Shown here: in pieces, positions 40,354 through 49,381 of the stretch
How positions within the stretch are numbered: position 1 is the first letter of the stretch
Layout: each line of letters begins with the position of its first letter
Origin: Pararobbsia alpina
Lineage (GTDB): Bacteria > Pseudomonadota > Gammaproteobacteria > Burkholderiales > Burkholderiaceae
Length of the DNA: 64,000 bases
Assembly: GCF_902859895.1 (NCBI RefSeq)
Contig: NZ_CADIKM010000006.1
Span: forward strand, 186,001-250,000
Direction of reading: 5' to 3'
Position numbers and translations under genes: made by a program
Notes under the pieces: generated by a model
The model's input: only the letters and a program-made list of their open reading frames with translations
What the model was told of the DNA's origin: nothing
Databases searched by the model: none

Positions 40354-40535
40354 GTGAACAGCGCGAATCTTGTCAAGCAACTCAAGGCGATGGGGTGGGT
40401 TCTGGTCCATACCGTGGTTCACACCAGTAGTTCAAGCACCCAGACAGGCCCGGCAAGGTGACGGTGCCTCACCCACGAAAAGATCTGCCAATCGGTACGG
40501 TGCGAAGCATTCTTAAACAAGCAGGCATTCACTAA
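40354..40535 (+). pseudogene. hicA: hicA toxin pseudogene
   Basis: The reading frame starts with GTG at 40354 and encodes MNSANLVKQLKAMGWVLV, the HicA N-terminus, before ending in nonsense. The rest of HicA continues in another phase: RGSHQ, a stop, FKHPDRPGKVTVPHPRKDL, then PIGTVRSILKQAGIH and TAA at 40533-40535. Two lesions explain this: loss of one base near 40411-40413 (ACC CGT expected) and a CAG-to-TAG change at 40428-40430 just after the catalytic GSH motif. HicA is a double-stranded-RNA-binding-fold mRNA interferase with a catalytic histidine in that motif. The toxin should be non-functional. A sequencing error could mimic one lesion but hardly both. Confidence 0.82.
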
Positions 40536-40545
40536 GGAGGGCGCG

Positions 40546-40935
40546 ATGCTCTATCCGGCTTACATTCATTCCGGCGACGAAGGTCACGCCTTCGGCATCC
40601 AGTTTCCGGATTTTCCCGGCTGCTTTTCGGCAGCGGACGACGAGCAGAACATCACGACAAGCGCGCAGGAAGCGGTCGAGGCCCACTTCGCCGACGGGGA
40701 ACCAGTACCCCAACCGTCCGCGGTCGGCGTTCTCATGAAGGCGCCTGAGTACCAAAGTGGATTCTGGATGCTGATCGATATCGATCTCTCCAGAGTCAAT
40801 ATGAAAGCGGTTCGGCTGAACATCAGTCTTCCCGAGCGACTGGTGCAGCAGATCGATGCATTCGCCCGCGCGCGTCGCCTGTCCCGCTCCGCCTTTCTTG
40901 CGCTTGCTGCTGAACACGAGATGACGAGGGCTTGA
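40546..40935 (+). CDS. hicB: HicB antitoxin
   Basis: This antitoxin (129 aa) has the HicB-like N-terminal domain (LYPAYIHSGDEGHAFGIQFPDFPGCFSAADD) that binds the toxin. It ends with a ribbon-helix-helix DNA-binding domain (KAVRLNISLPERLVQQIDAFARARRLSRSAFLALAAE). It starts 10 nt after the hicA remnant with AAGGAGG 7 nt before the ATG. The gene is intact, while its partner is broken, so the protein is probably kept as a DNA-binding repressor or is on its way to being lost. It should bind the palindrome at 40337-40352. Confidence 0.9.
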   Translation: MLYPAYIHSGDEGHAFGIQFPDFPGCFSAADDEQNITTSAQEAVEAHFADGEPVPQPSAVGVLMKAPEYQSGFWMLIDIDLSRVNMKAVRLNISLPERLVQQIDAFARARRLSRSAFLALAAEHEMTRA

Positions 40936-40950
40936 CGCCGAAGCGCGCCC

Positions 40951-40998
40951 CTGTCGGAAGCTGCGTGTCCGATAGGTATCGCCAATGGATACCTTTAA
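40951..40998 (+). terminator. Possible terminator after hicB
   Basis: CTGTCGGA pairs with TCCGATAG (40951-40958/40968-40975), and AGGTATC with GATACCT (40974-40980/40988-40994) followed by TTAAC. The two stems share two bases, so they are alternatives. The U-tract is short. Confidence 0.35.
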
Positions 40999-41078
40999 CG
41001 GGCACTCACTCATTGGCAGAATCGGGACTCCGCGCCGCCACGAGACGAGGCGGCCTGCCGATCGCGCAATGCCTTCCC

Positions 41079-42371
41079 CTACGTCCCAAACATCTCTTTC
41101 ATCCGGTGATATAGGAAGCCGAGCTCGAGCACCGGACGACGCAACGCCTCGCCCCCCGGAAAGCGCCGGTGTTTGATGCGGGCGAACAGATCGAAGTTGC
41201 CCGCCTGCCCTGCGATCGCCTCGGCGGCGATGCGCCCGGCGATTCCCGTCAGCGCGACGCCGTGCCCCGAAAATCCCTGCAGGTAATAGATGTTCGGCGC
41301 GATACGCCCGAAATCGGGCGCACGGTTACGCGTGACATCGACATAGCCGCCCCATGCATACTCGACCTTCACGTCGCCAAGCTGTGGATAGACCGCAAGC
41401 ATGCGCTCGCGCAAGGCGGGTGCAACGGCCTGGGGATCCATGAATGCAGTCGTCGCACGACCGCCGAACAGCAGCCGGTCGTCGCTCGAAACACGGAAGT
41501 AGTCGAGAAAGAAATTGTTGTCGCACACCGCCGCACGATCGCGGACCAGGCTTGACGCACGCTCGGCATCCATTCGCTCGGTCGCGATGATGAAGGAGCC
41601 GATCGGTGCGATCCGGTCATGAACTCTCGGCAGCACGCGTCCGATGCTCGCATTCCCCGCCACCACGACAAAATCGCACTGCACGCTGCCCTGCACAGTT
41701 TCGACGACCGGTTTCGCTCCCTCGACGATGCGGGTCACGCGACTATGCGCATGAATGCTGACCCCCGCGCGCCGGGCAGCGGCGGCCAATCCGAGACAAT
41801 ACTTGAGCGGATGCACATGACCCGAAAAGCTGTCGTGAACGCCGCTCAGATAGCGGTCCGAATCGATGCGGTCATGCGCGTCGTCGATCCAGCTCAGATG
41901 CGGATAAGCGAAGCGCTGCTCGACCATGTCCATCCATGCGCGCAATTCGGGGACGCGCTTCGAACGTGTCGCCACGGTCAGGTAACCGGGGGTGAAATCG
42001 CAGTCGATCGAGTACTTCGCAATCCGCTCGCGCAGCAAGCCGACACCCTCCACCGAAAGCCGCCACGCGCGCATGGCGTCGTCGCCGAGCTGATCGACGA
42101 GCGGATCGTCTTTCGCAAAGCCCACGAGAACCTGACCGCCATTGCGCCCCGATGCACCCCAGCCAGGCTCGTGCGCATCGACGAGGGTCACCGAGAAGCC
42201 TCGCGCACGCAAATCGAGCGCTGCCGACAAGCCCGAAAAGCCCGCGCCGATCACACAAACGTCAGCCCGCGCCGCCCCCTGCAAAGGCATGTCCGCGGCC
42301 GGCCGCGTGACAGTGGCTTCGTAGTAGGAACGCCGGATCAGCGGATCGTCATCGTGTGCATCGACAGTCAT
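41079..42371 (-). CDS. FAD-dependent amine oxidase, PuuB paralogue
   Basis: This DAO-family flavoprotein (430 aa) shares the whole layout of the puuB product at 24207-25502. It has ADVCVIGAGFSGLSAALDLRARG for FAD, GWGASGRNGGQVLVGF, and a C-terminal NIYYLQGFSGHGVALTGIAG. The oxidised amine is unknown; a gamma-glutamylated amine or a small N-methyl amino acid is plausible. The gene is separated from other polyamine genes by the hic locus and gabD, and no gamma-glutamyl ligase is adjacent, so it is not obviously part of a pathway. It converges with hicB. The paralogy suggests duplication or independent acquisition. Confidence 0.82.
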   Translation of the reverse strand: MTVDAHDDDPLIRRSYYEATVTRPAADMPLQGAARADVCVIGAGFSGLSAALDLRARGFSVTLVDAHEPGWGASGRNGGQVLVGFAKDDPLVDQLGDDAMRAWRLSVEGVGLLRERIAKYSIDCDFTPGYLTVATRSKRVPELRAWMDMVEQRFAYPHLSWIDDAHDRIDSDRYLSGVHDSFSGHVHPLKYCLGLAAAARRAGVSIHAHSRVTRIVEGAKPVVETVQGSVQCDFVVVAGNASIGRVLPRVHDRIAPIGSFIIATERMDAERASSLVRDRAAVCDNNFFLDYFRVSSDDRLLFGGRATTAFMDPQAVAPALRERMLAVYPQLGDVKVEYAWGGYVDVTRNRAPDFGRIAPNIYYLQGFSGHGVALTGIAGRIAAEAIAGQAGNFDLFARIKHRRFPGGEALRRPVLELGFLYHRMKEMFGT

Positions 42372-42456
42372 GTTGCGGGCCGGATAGGATTGGACCCAAC
42401 ATAATCGGCCCCTCTCGAATGCTTGGCAAGACGCCGTATTCCCTAGCGCCGCCCGC

Positions 42457-43887
42457 TTACAGTTCGCTTGCCGGCTCGACTCTCGCGGCCTGCGTTCTCT
42501 CGGGGGAAAGTTGCAGAAAAATCCAGGCCGATGCGGACGTGATCACGCCCACGCAGATGAAGGTTGCATGAAAGGCTGGCAATGCACCCGCAAGATTCTG
42601 TTGCTGGCCGAGATGATTCTGAAAAGTCTGCAGCAAGGCACCCGCCGACGTCACCGCGAGACTCATTGACAGCATCTGGACCATCGACAGCAGGCTGTTG
42701 CCGCTGCTCGCACCCGCACGTCCGAGGTCCTTGAGCGTGATGGTGTTCATGCCGGTGAACTGGATCGAATTCGCCGCGCCGAACAAGGCAAGCTGAATCA
42801 CCAGCAGCCAGATCGGCAGGTTCGGCGAGATCAGCGCGAACGAGGCAATCATCACACCGACGAAGAAGGTATTTCCGACCAGCACGCGGCGATAGCCGTG
42901 CCGTTCGATCAGGTTCGTCGCAAGACGCTTGGACAACATGCCCGCGAAGGTTGTCGGCAGCATCATCAGGCCTGCCTCGATCGGTGAATAGCCAAGGCAG
43001 ACTTGCAACACGAGTGGAATCAGAAACGGCATGCCGCCGTTGCCGATCCGCGCGAACAGGTTGCCGAGCAGACCGACGCTGAAAGTATGAATCCTGAAGA
43101 GCTCGAGCGAGAACAGCGGCTCGGGCTTGCGTGTCGCATGCAGACCGTAAGCCACCAGCAAGGCAAGACTCGCAATGAGCAGCATCAGGACAGTCGCGTG
43201 TTCGAAGCCCAGTTCCGCGAGCCCGTCGAGCGAAAACGAAATCGCGACCATGAACAGGGCGAGCAGCAGATACCCGCTCATGTCGAAGCGGCCGAGCCCG
43301 CTGATCTTGCTGTTCGGCATGTAGAGGATCGTCGCAATCCCGCCAGCGATACCGACGGGCACATTGATCAGGAACACCCAGTGCCACGAGAACGTCTCGG
43401 TGAGCCATCCGCCGAGGGTCGGGCCGATCAGCGGGCCGATCATGCCCGGTATCGCGACAAAGCTCAGGGCCTGGAGATAACGCTCCGGCGCGAAGGTACG
43501 CAGCACGGCCAGCCGGCCGACCGGCAGCAGCATCGCTCCGCCAACGCCCTGGACGACGCGCGCGCAGACCAGGAACTCGAGCGAATGGGCCGCGGCGCAC
43601 AGGATCGAGCCGAGCACGAACAACACGATCGCCGTCTGGAAAATCCGCCGCGTGCCGAAACGATCCGCGAGCCAGCCCGACGCGGGGATCACGACGGCCA
43701 TCGTCAGCGAATAGCCGATGATGACCGACTGCATCCTTAGCGGACTCTCGCCCAGACTCCGGGCAATCGGCGGTAGCGCGGTGTTGACGATCGTCGAGTC
43801 GAGCGTCTGCATGAAGAACCCGACCGCGACCACCCACAACATGATGTTCAACGATCGGGACTGCGCCGGAGTGTCGGTCATCGTCAT
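42457..43887 (-). CDS. MFS multidrug exporter, DHA2 family (MdtD/EmrB-like)
   Basis: This predicted inner-membrane proton-driven exporter has 476 aa with about 13-14 hydrophobic helices. MFS motif A is in ASGWLADRFGTRRIF and motif C in GMIGPLIGPTLGGWL. FFMQTLDSTIVNTALPPIARSLG is the standard DHA2 N-terminus. The start MTMTDTPAQS has a second ATG two codons later. No membrane-fusion protein or TetR-type regulator is adjacent, so single-component export, as in MdtD, is likely. It lies 61 nt downstream of the MscS gene start region on the minus strand; substrates unknown. Confidence 0.88.
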   Translation of the reverse strand: MTMTDTPAQSRSLNIMLWVVAVGFFMQTLDSTIVNTALPPIARSLGESPLRMQSVIIGYSLTMAVVIPASGWLADRFGTRRIFQTAIVLFVLGSILCAAAHSLEFLVCARVVQGVGGAMLLPVGRLAVLRTFAPERYLQALSFVAIPGMIGPLIGPTLGGWLTETFSWHWVFLINVPVGIAGGIATILYMPNSKISGLGRFDMSGYLLLALFMVAISFSLDGLAELGFEHATVLMLLIASLALLVAYGLHATRKPEPLFSLELFRIHTFSVGLLGNLFARIGNGGMPFLIPLVLQVCLGYSPIEAGLMMLPTTFAGMLSKRLATNLIERHGYRRVLVGNTFFVGVMIASFALISPNLPIWLLVIQLALFGAANSIQFTGMNTITLKDLGRAGASSGNSLLSMVQMLSMSLAVTSAGALLQTFQNHLGQQQNLAGALPAFHATFICVGVITSASAWIFLQLSPERTQAARVEPASEL

Positions 43888-43947
43888 CGCGGGGAGGAAA
43901 AGCCTTGATCTTACGCCGCACGCGTGACGCGCGAAGGTCCTTTCCTT

Positions 43948-44757
43948 TCAGGCCTGGCGTCGCACCAGCGGGGTCTCGGGCGTCGGGTAGCCCGCCTTGG
44001 AGAAGGTCTCGATGATGGTGCGATTCGTATCGAAGTAGACCTGCCAGTAGTTCGCATTGTCCGCATACGGACGCACGGCGAGCAACGGACCTTCAGGCGT
44101 GAACGACAGGATCTCGACGTCGGGCGCGGGCGTGGGCTTGACGTTCGGAATCTCGCCGATCGCCTGCTTGAGGCGCGCGATCGCATCGATCGGGTCGACG
44201 CCATTGGCGATCTTGGCGGTCAGCTCGACGCGCCGATAGGGCTGTGCGCTGTAGTTCGAGATCGTGTCCGCGAAGATCTTGTTGTTGCCGATGATCGTGG
44301 TCACGTTGTCGGGCGTGAGCAAGGTCGTGCCGAACAGGCCGATCTCGGTCACGGTGCCGGTCACACCGCCCCCGGTCACGAAGTCGCCGACCTTGAACGG
44401 CCTGAGCACCTGCAGGAACAGGCCCGCCGCGAAGTGCGCGAGCAGCCCGCCCCAGGCAGCGCCGATCGCCAGGCCGAGGCCGGCCAGCAAGGCGGCGAAC
44501 GATGTCGTCTGGATTCCGAACACCTGGAGGATCGCCAGCACCAGCAACAGCGTCAGCAAGCCCGCAATGATCGAGCCGAGGTAATGCGCAAGCGTGGGGT
44601 CGACGCGGCCGTTACGCGCCAGCATCTTGCGCATGAGTCCGATCAGAATGCCGATGACCCAGCGACCGATGATCCACAACACGATGGCGGCGACGACTTT
44701 GATGCCGAAGTCGATCCCGCGGGTCATCAGGAATACGCGAATGGTTTCCAGATCCAT
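43948..44757 (-). CDS. mscS: Small-conductance mechanosensitive channel (MscS family)
   Basis: This predicted inner-membrane channel (269 aa) releases solutes on osmotic downshock. It has three hydrophobic segments, the third a glycine/alanine-rich pore helix (LLAGLGLAIGAAWGGLLAHFAAGLFLQVLRPFKVGDFV). Then comes the cytoplasmic beta domain (GVTGTVTEIGLFGTTLLTPDNVTTIIGNN). Length is close to E. coli MscS (286). The ATG at 44757 is chosen because 13 upstream in-frame residues add nothing family-like. It is followed by the MFS exporter on the other side, reading in the same direction from an independent start. Confidence 0.9.
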   Translation of the reverse strand: MDLETIRVFLMTRGIDFGIKVVAAIVLWIIGRWVIGILIGLMRKMLARNGRVDPTLAHYLGSIIAGLLTLLLVLAILQVFGIQTTSFAALLAGLGLAIGAAWGGLLAHFAAGLFLQVLRPFKVGDFVTGGGVTGTVTEIGLFGTTLLTPDNVTTIIGNNKIFADTISNYSAQPYRRVELTAKIANGVDPIDAIARLKQAIGEIPNVKPTPAPDVEILSFTPEGPLLAVRPYADNANYWQVYFDTNRTIIETFSKAGYPTPETPLVRRQA

Positions 44758-45091
44758 GGCTTTCTCGCAGAGAAATGAAGGTTGACCAACGGCCACAGAA
44801 ACGCTGCTGCGACGAATGACATCGGTGACGCATGACGCGCGATGCCTGCCGGCTGCGGCGTAGATGTCGACACCTCCGTATGCCCGAGCCCCCGTGCCGA
44901 GGCAGCGAACACTCGCGATTTATAACCGCGCCGCACGGCAGGCGCAAGCCGGATTCCGGCGCGCGCTAAACATCGGGGCGCATGTCGGAGTGCCGCGGAT
45001 ATCACGGGAATCGCGGTTGCGCACTGCTTCGCGCGATATCAGTTAATGTATCGGTCATCTCTTCCTGCCATTCACGAGGTTCGTCGTTACC
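44758..45091. other. Divergent intergenic region between mscS and the gamma-glutamyltransferase gene
   Basis: 334 bp. GATATCAC and GATATCAG occur at about 44998 and 45035, with TTAATGTAT just after the second, possibly part of the promoter for the gamma-glutamyltransferase gene. I see no gene or strong hairpin. Confidence 0.45.
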
Positions 45092-46744
45092 ATGCTGGCC
45101 GCTTTTTCGCACCATTCCCCCTACCCCTCCCGTCGCAGCGTGGTCTACGGCCGCGGCGGCATGGTCGCGGCTTCGCAGCCGGTGGCCGCCCAGATCGGGC
45201 GCGACATGCTCGCGCGCGGCGGCAATGCGATCGATGCGGCCATCGCGACCGCGGCCGCCCTCACGGTCGTCGAGCCGACCAGTTGCAGCATCGGCGGCGA
45301 TGCCTTCGCACTGGTCTGGATCCGCGACCCGCTGACCGGCACGGGCGAATTGCACGGGCTCAATGCGAGCGGTCCGGCACCGGCCGGCCTCACGCTCGAA
45401 CACATTCGCAGTGCAGGTCATGAGACGATGCCGCTACACGGCTGGACGCCGGTCACGGTGCCCGGCTGCCCCGCTTCCTGGGCGACGCTGTCACGCCGTT
45501 TCGGCAAACTGCCGTTCAAGGAGTTGCTCGCGCCGGCGATCGCGCTGGCGCGCGACGGCTTTGCGGTCACGCCGGTGATCAGTCAGCTCTGGCAGAAGTC
45601 AGAGCAGGCGTTCCGTAGCGGCGACACCCTGCGCAAGGCCGCGGGCGACGAGATCGCGCAACGCTGGTTCGACGTATTCGCACCGGACGGTCAGGCGCCA
45701 CTGCCTGGCGAAGTCCATCGCTGGGAAGAGCAGGCCCGCACGCTCGAAGAGCTGGCGGCAACCGAATGCGAAAGCTTCTATCGCGGCGAACTGGCCCGCG
45801 CGATCGACGCCTTCTCGCAAAAGACCGGCGGCTACCTGCGCGCCAGCGATCTCGCGAGCTACGAGCCCGAATGGGTCAAGCCGATTTCGATCGACTACCG
45901 GGGCTATCAGGTCTGGGAGATCCCGCCGAACGGCCAGGGCCTCGTCGCCCTGCTTGCACTGAATATCCTCAAGGGCTTTGACGACCTGCGCGGGCGCGAC
46001 GATCCGCTGACGCTGCATCGCCAGCTCGAAGCCATCAAGCTCGCCTTCGCGGACGGCCAGCATTACATCACTGAACATCATCGGATGAAGATGCCGCTCG
46101 AGGCGCTGCTCAGCGACGACTACGCGGCGCGGCGCCGTGCGCTGATCGGCGCGCAGGCGGGCGATCCGGCCCACGGCGAACCGGTACCGGGGGGCACGGT
46201 CTATCTGTCGACCGCGGACAGCGATGGCAATATGGTCTCGTATATCCAGAGCCACTACCGTGACTTCGGCTCGGCGATGATCGTGCCGGGCACGGGGATC
46301 GTGCTGCAGAACCGCGGAGCGGGTTTCAGCCTCGATCCCGGACATCACAATGCCTACGCGCCGGGCAAGAAGCCCTACCACACGATTATTCCGGGCTTCC
46401 TGACGCGCAACGGCGAGGCGCTCGGACCGTTCGGCGTGATGGGCGCCTTCATGCAGCCGCAAGGGCATGTGCAGGTACTGATGAACATGATCGATTTCGG
46501 ACTCAATCCGCAAGCCGCGCTCGACGCGCCGCGCTGGCAATGGTTCGGCAAACGTCGTTTCGGCTTCGAGCAGGCCTACCCGAATTCGCGTGTTCACGAG
46601 ATGGCGGCACGCGGCCACGATGTCTACGTCGATCATCATTCGACCGACTATGGTCGCGGCCAGATCATCCTGCGCGATCCCCAAACCGGCGTGCTGTGCG
46701 GCGGCACGGAGCCCCGCACGGACGGGATGGTGGCAGTGCTGTAG
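45092..46744 (+). CDS. Gamma-glutamyltransferase family protein (YwrD-like)
   Basis: This N-terminal nucleophile hydrolase (550 aa) transfers or hydrolyses gamma-glutamyl groups. It would self-cleave before T369 in PGGTVYLSTADSDGNMVS. Other family segments are GGNAIDAAIATAAALTVVEPTSCSIGGDAF and PYHTIIPGFLTR. There is no signal peptide, unlike periplasmic Ggt, so a cytoplasmic YwrD-type enzyme is likely. It could act on gamma-glutamyl amines or glutathione. It converges with astB: its stop codon ends at the base before the astB stop, so no intergenic sequence exists. The start is taken as the first ATG; the ribosome-binding site is weak (GAGG, 12 nt). Confidence 0.85.
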   Translation: MLAAFSHHSPYPSRRSVVYGRGGMVAASQPVAAQIGRDMLARGGNAIDAAIATAAALTVVEPTSCSIGGDAFALVWIRDPLTGTGELHGLNASGPAPAGLTLEHIRSAGHETMPLHGWTPVTVPGCPASWATLSRRFGKLPFKELLAPAIALARDGFAVTPVISQLWQKSEQAFRSGDTLRKAAGDEIAQRWFDVFAPDGQAPLPGEVHRWEEQARTLEELAATECESFYRGELARAIDAFSQKTGGYLRASDLASYEPEWVKPISIDYRGYQVWEIPPNGQGLVALLALNILKGFDDLRGRDDPLTLHRQLEAIKLAFADGQHYITEHHRMKMPLEALLSDDYAARRRALIGAQAGDPAHGEPVPGGTVYLSTADSDGNMVSYIQSHYRDFGSAMIVPGTGIVLQNRGAGFSLDPGHHNAYAPGKKPYHTIIPGFLTRNGEALGPFGVMGAFMQPQGHVQVLMNMIDFGLNPQAALDAPRWQWFGKRRFGFEQAYPNSRVHEMAARGHDVYVDHHSTDYGRGQIILRDPQTGVLCGGTEPRTDGMVAVL

Positions 46745-48151
46745 TCACGCCAGCTGGAACTCGTAGACAGGGCCGATACCCAGCAGCGTGGTCAGTTCGT
46801 CGAGCGCCGTGCGCGACTCGACGAGCAACTGCGGATCGGCAAGGTCATCGACGCCGAGCCTGTCGCGATAGTGTCGTTCGACCCACGCACTCAACACGGC
46901 ATGCAGCGCATCGTTCATCCAGACCGACGGTGCGACGGCGGCGATTTCAGCGTCGTTCAGGGCCACGCGCAAGCGAAGGCAGGCGGGGCCACCGCCATTG
47001 CGCATGCTCTCGCGCAGATCGAATACGCGCTGTCCGGCAATCGGACCGTCCGCGTCTCTCAATCGTTCGAGCCAGGCGGCAACGCTCGGGTTCTCCATGC
47101 ATTCCTGCGGCACGACCAGCAACTGGCGACCATCGGCACGCGCAAGTAGCTGACTGTTGAACAGGTAGGAAGACACCGCGTCGCCGACGCTCACCTCGGC
47201 ATCCGGCACCTCGACCACCTGCAGCGTCGCGCCGTGCCGGGCCAGCTTCTCGCGCAAGACTTCGTAGACCGATGCTTGCTCGACGAACGCACGCTCATGG
47301 CAGAACAACACCTGCTGGTTGCCGACCGCGATTACGTCGTTGTGAAACACCCCCGCATCGATCACATCCGGACGCTGCTGCGCAAACACCGTCGCGCTGG
47401 TGGACAGGCCGTGTCTGCGTGCGATCGCCTGACTGGCCTCCAAGGTCTGCCGAGCCGGATAGCGCGATGGCGCAATGCCCCCGCCATAGGCACGGCGTCC
47501 GTACACAAAGAACTCGACACCGCGCGCCCCATAGGGTCCGCAGAAACGCGTGTGGTTCGCCGCGCCTTCATCGCCCAGCACAGGCGTTCCGGGCAAGGCC
47601 GGATGAACCGCGAAATGCCGTTCGGACGGAAACAGTGCCGCGAGCAGCCGCTGTGTCGTGCGGTGTTCGATGGAACGATGGAGATTGAATGCAAGATTGG
47701 CCGGCGTGAAATGCACGCGCCCGTCGGCCGTATCGGCCGATGGACTGACCGTGGCCGCATTCGCCGCCCACATCGCCGAGGCTGAGCTCGCGGCCGCTAG
47801 CAGTTCGGGTGCCTCGGCCGCCGCGCGGCGAATCACCTCCGCGTCGCCGCCATTGCTGCCGCTGCCTCCTCCGAAACCCAGCGTTCGCAACAGGCTGACC
47901 GATGGACGCTCGTGCGGCGGCAACACGGCCTGCCGGTAACCGAGATCGGCGAGCGCTTTCATCTTGTGAAGGCCCTGCAGGGCCGCCTGCTTCGGATTCG
48001 CGATACGCTTCTCGTTCGATTGAGACGCGACGTTGCCGAACGACAGTCCCGCATAGTTGTGCGTCGGACCGACGAGCCCATCGAAATTCGCTTCGAACGC
48101 GGTCGGCACCGGGGCCCCCGTCCGCTCCAGCTGAGTCCTCGTAGCTTGCAT
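46745..48151 (-). CDS. astB: N-succinylarginine dihydrolase
   Basis: This amidinotransferase-fold enzyme (468 aa) hydrolyses N2-succinylarginine to N2-succinylornithine, two ammonia and CO2 in arginine succinyltransferase catabolism. Family motifs are [21 protein letters not shown] at the start, [14 protein letters not shown] with the catalytic His, and [15 protein letters not shown] with the catalytic Cys. The start [13 protein letters not shown] is chosen; the in-frame sequence before it lies in the astA gap and is not conserved. It is 31 nt downstream of astA, so the two form an operon. AstC, AstD and AstE are not in the window. Confidence 0.93.
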   Translation of the reverse strand: MQATRTQLERTGAPVPTAFEANFDGLVGPTHNYAGLSFGNVASQSNEKRIANPKQAALQGLHKMKALADLGYRQAVLPPHERPSVSLLRTLGFGGGSGSNGGDAEVIRRAAAEAPELLAAASSASAMWAANAATVSPSADTADGRVHFTPANLAFNLHRSIEHRTTQRLLAALFPSERHFAVHPALPGTPVLGDEGAANHTRFCGPYGARGVEFFVYGRRAYGGGIAPSRYPARQTLEASQAIARRHGLSTSATVFAQQRPDVIDAGVFHNDVIAVGNQQVLFCHERAFVEQASVYEVLREKLARHGATLQVVEVPDAEVSVGDAVSSYLFNSQLLARADGRQLLVVPQECMENPSVAAWLERLRDADGPIAGQRVFDLRESMRNGGGPACLRLRVALNDAEIAAVAPSVWMNDALHAVLSAWVERHYRDRLGVDDLADPQLLVESRTALDELTTLLGIGPVYEFQLA

Positions 48152-48182
48152 TATCTGTTCCAGAAGCTGTTTCAGATCCGTG

Positions 48183-49229
48183 TCAGGAATGAAGTCCCGC
48201 TGCCGTGGCTGCCGGTGTCGCCTGAGCCAGCACGCGGACTTCGCCACCCAGGCTGACATTGAGCGCCGCGGCCTGCGCGGCGCTCAATGCAATGGACGAA
48301 CCATCCGTGCGCGCGGACACGGCGATCACGCGAAACTCGACAAGCGCCAGATTCGAGACGAGGCAGCGCAGTTCGCTCGTGTCTTCATCGACCGCGCCGA
48401 CCCGCAACACGCGGCTCGCGCGCACCGTCCGCAAATCGGAGACGTGGCATTCGAGGACCGGCCCCGCGTCGAAGATATCGACGTGGTTCTCGTAGCGCAG
48501 CCCCTCGGATTCGAGCATGCGCCTGGCCGGCAAGGTATCGGCATGCGTCACGCCGATGCTCGCCTGCGCGGCTTCGGGCAACAGCTGGACATAGACGGGA
48601 TGGCGCGGCATGAGCTCGGCGATGAACGCCTTCTTGCCTTGCGCGCTCAAATAGTCGGCCGCATTGAAATCGATCTGGTAGAAATGCGAGCCGAGGGCCC
48701 GCCAGAACGGCGACTCGCCGTGCTCGTCGAAATAGCCGCGCATCTCGGCGCAGATCCGCTGGGGGAAGCGTTCCTGAAACTGCGCAATGAACATGAAACG
48801 CGAGCGCGACAGCAAGCCCCCCGCTCCGCTCGCGCGCGCACGCGGGCTCAGAAACAAGGAGCAGAGTTCGGCATAGCCCGTCAGGTCGTGGGAAATCGTC
48901 AGCAGCGAGGTCCGCGACCAGACGTTGAGCTCCTTGCTCGCATGGACCACCGTGCTCACGCGATAGTTATAAAACGGCAGCTCGAGGCCGACCGACGCTT
49001 CGAGCCCGCAGACGCCGACGATGTCGCCGTTCGTGCTGTCTTCCATGACGAACAGATAACCCTGCTCGAACAGCTTGGCCTCGCCGCGCACGGTGCGCAG
49101 CGCGCGATCGATGCGTGCGCCGAGAGCGGCGCGGTCCGGCTTGAGCGTCGTCAGCCCGGGCCCGGTTTCGTTGGCGAGTGACAGCACGGCCTCGAGGTCG
49201 GACTGACGGGCATTGCGGACAACCATCAT
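48183..49229 (-). CDS. astA: Arginine N-succinyltransferase
   Basis: This GNAT-related enzyme (348 aa) transfers succinate from succinyl-CoA to arginine, the first step of the AST pathway. The N-terminus [30 protein letters not shown] and the middle [26 protein letters not shown] are AST signatures. In many relatives two AstA paralogues (AruF/AruG) sit together in an ast operon with astC and astD; here only astA and astB occur. The ATG at 49229 has AGGAG upstream; a second ATG follows directly. Regulation is not visible. Confidence 0.93.
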   Translation of the reverse strand: MMVVRNARQSDLEAVLSLANETGPGLTTLKPDRAALGARIDRALRTVRGEAKLFEQGYLFVMEDSTNGDIVGVCGLEASVGLELPFYNYRVSTVVHASKELNVWSRTSLLTISHDLTGYAELCSLFLSPRARASGAGGLLSRSRFMFIAQFQERFPQRICAEMRGYFDEHGESPFWRALGSHFYQIDFNAADYLSAQGKKAFIAELMPRHPVYVQLLPEAAQASIGVTHADTLPARRMLESEGLRYENHVDIFDAGPVLECHVSDLRTVRASRVLRVGAVDEDTSELRCLVSNLALVEFRVIAVSARTDGSSIALSAAQAAALNVSLGGEVRVLAQATPAATAAGLHS

Positions 49230-49381
49230 GCTCGTATCTCCTGCGCGGTCAGGGCGGGACGGTTCGTCCCGAGTTGCCGCGGCGGTTTGTGACCCCCGGG
49301 CAAGACAAGCGAAATGATAAGCGACGAGCGGGTTTGAAAGGAAACGATCGAACGGGAAAGATCAGGTGGCGAAGCGCACCA

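Noticed and set aside
42443-43921. 492-codon minus-strand frame overlapping the MFS exporter in another phase
   Set aside because: Arg-rich and lacks membrane helices; the exporter in the neighbouring frame has proper MFS motifs.
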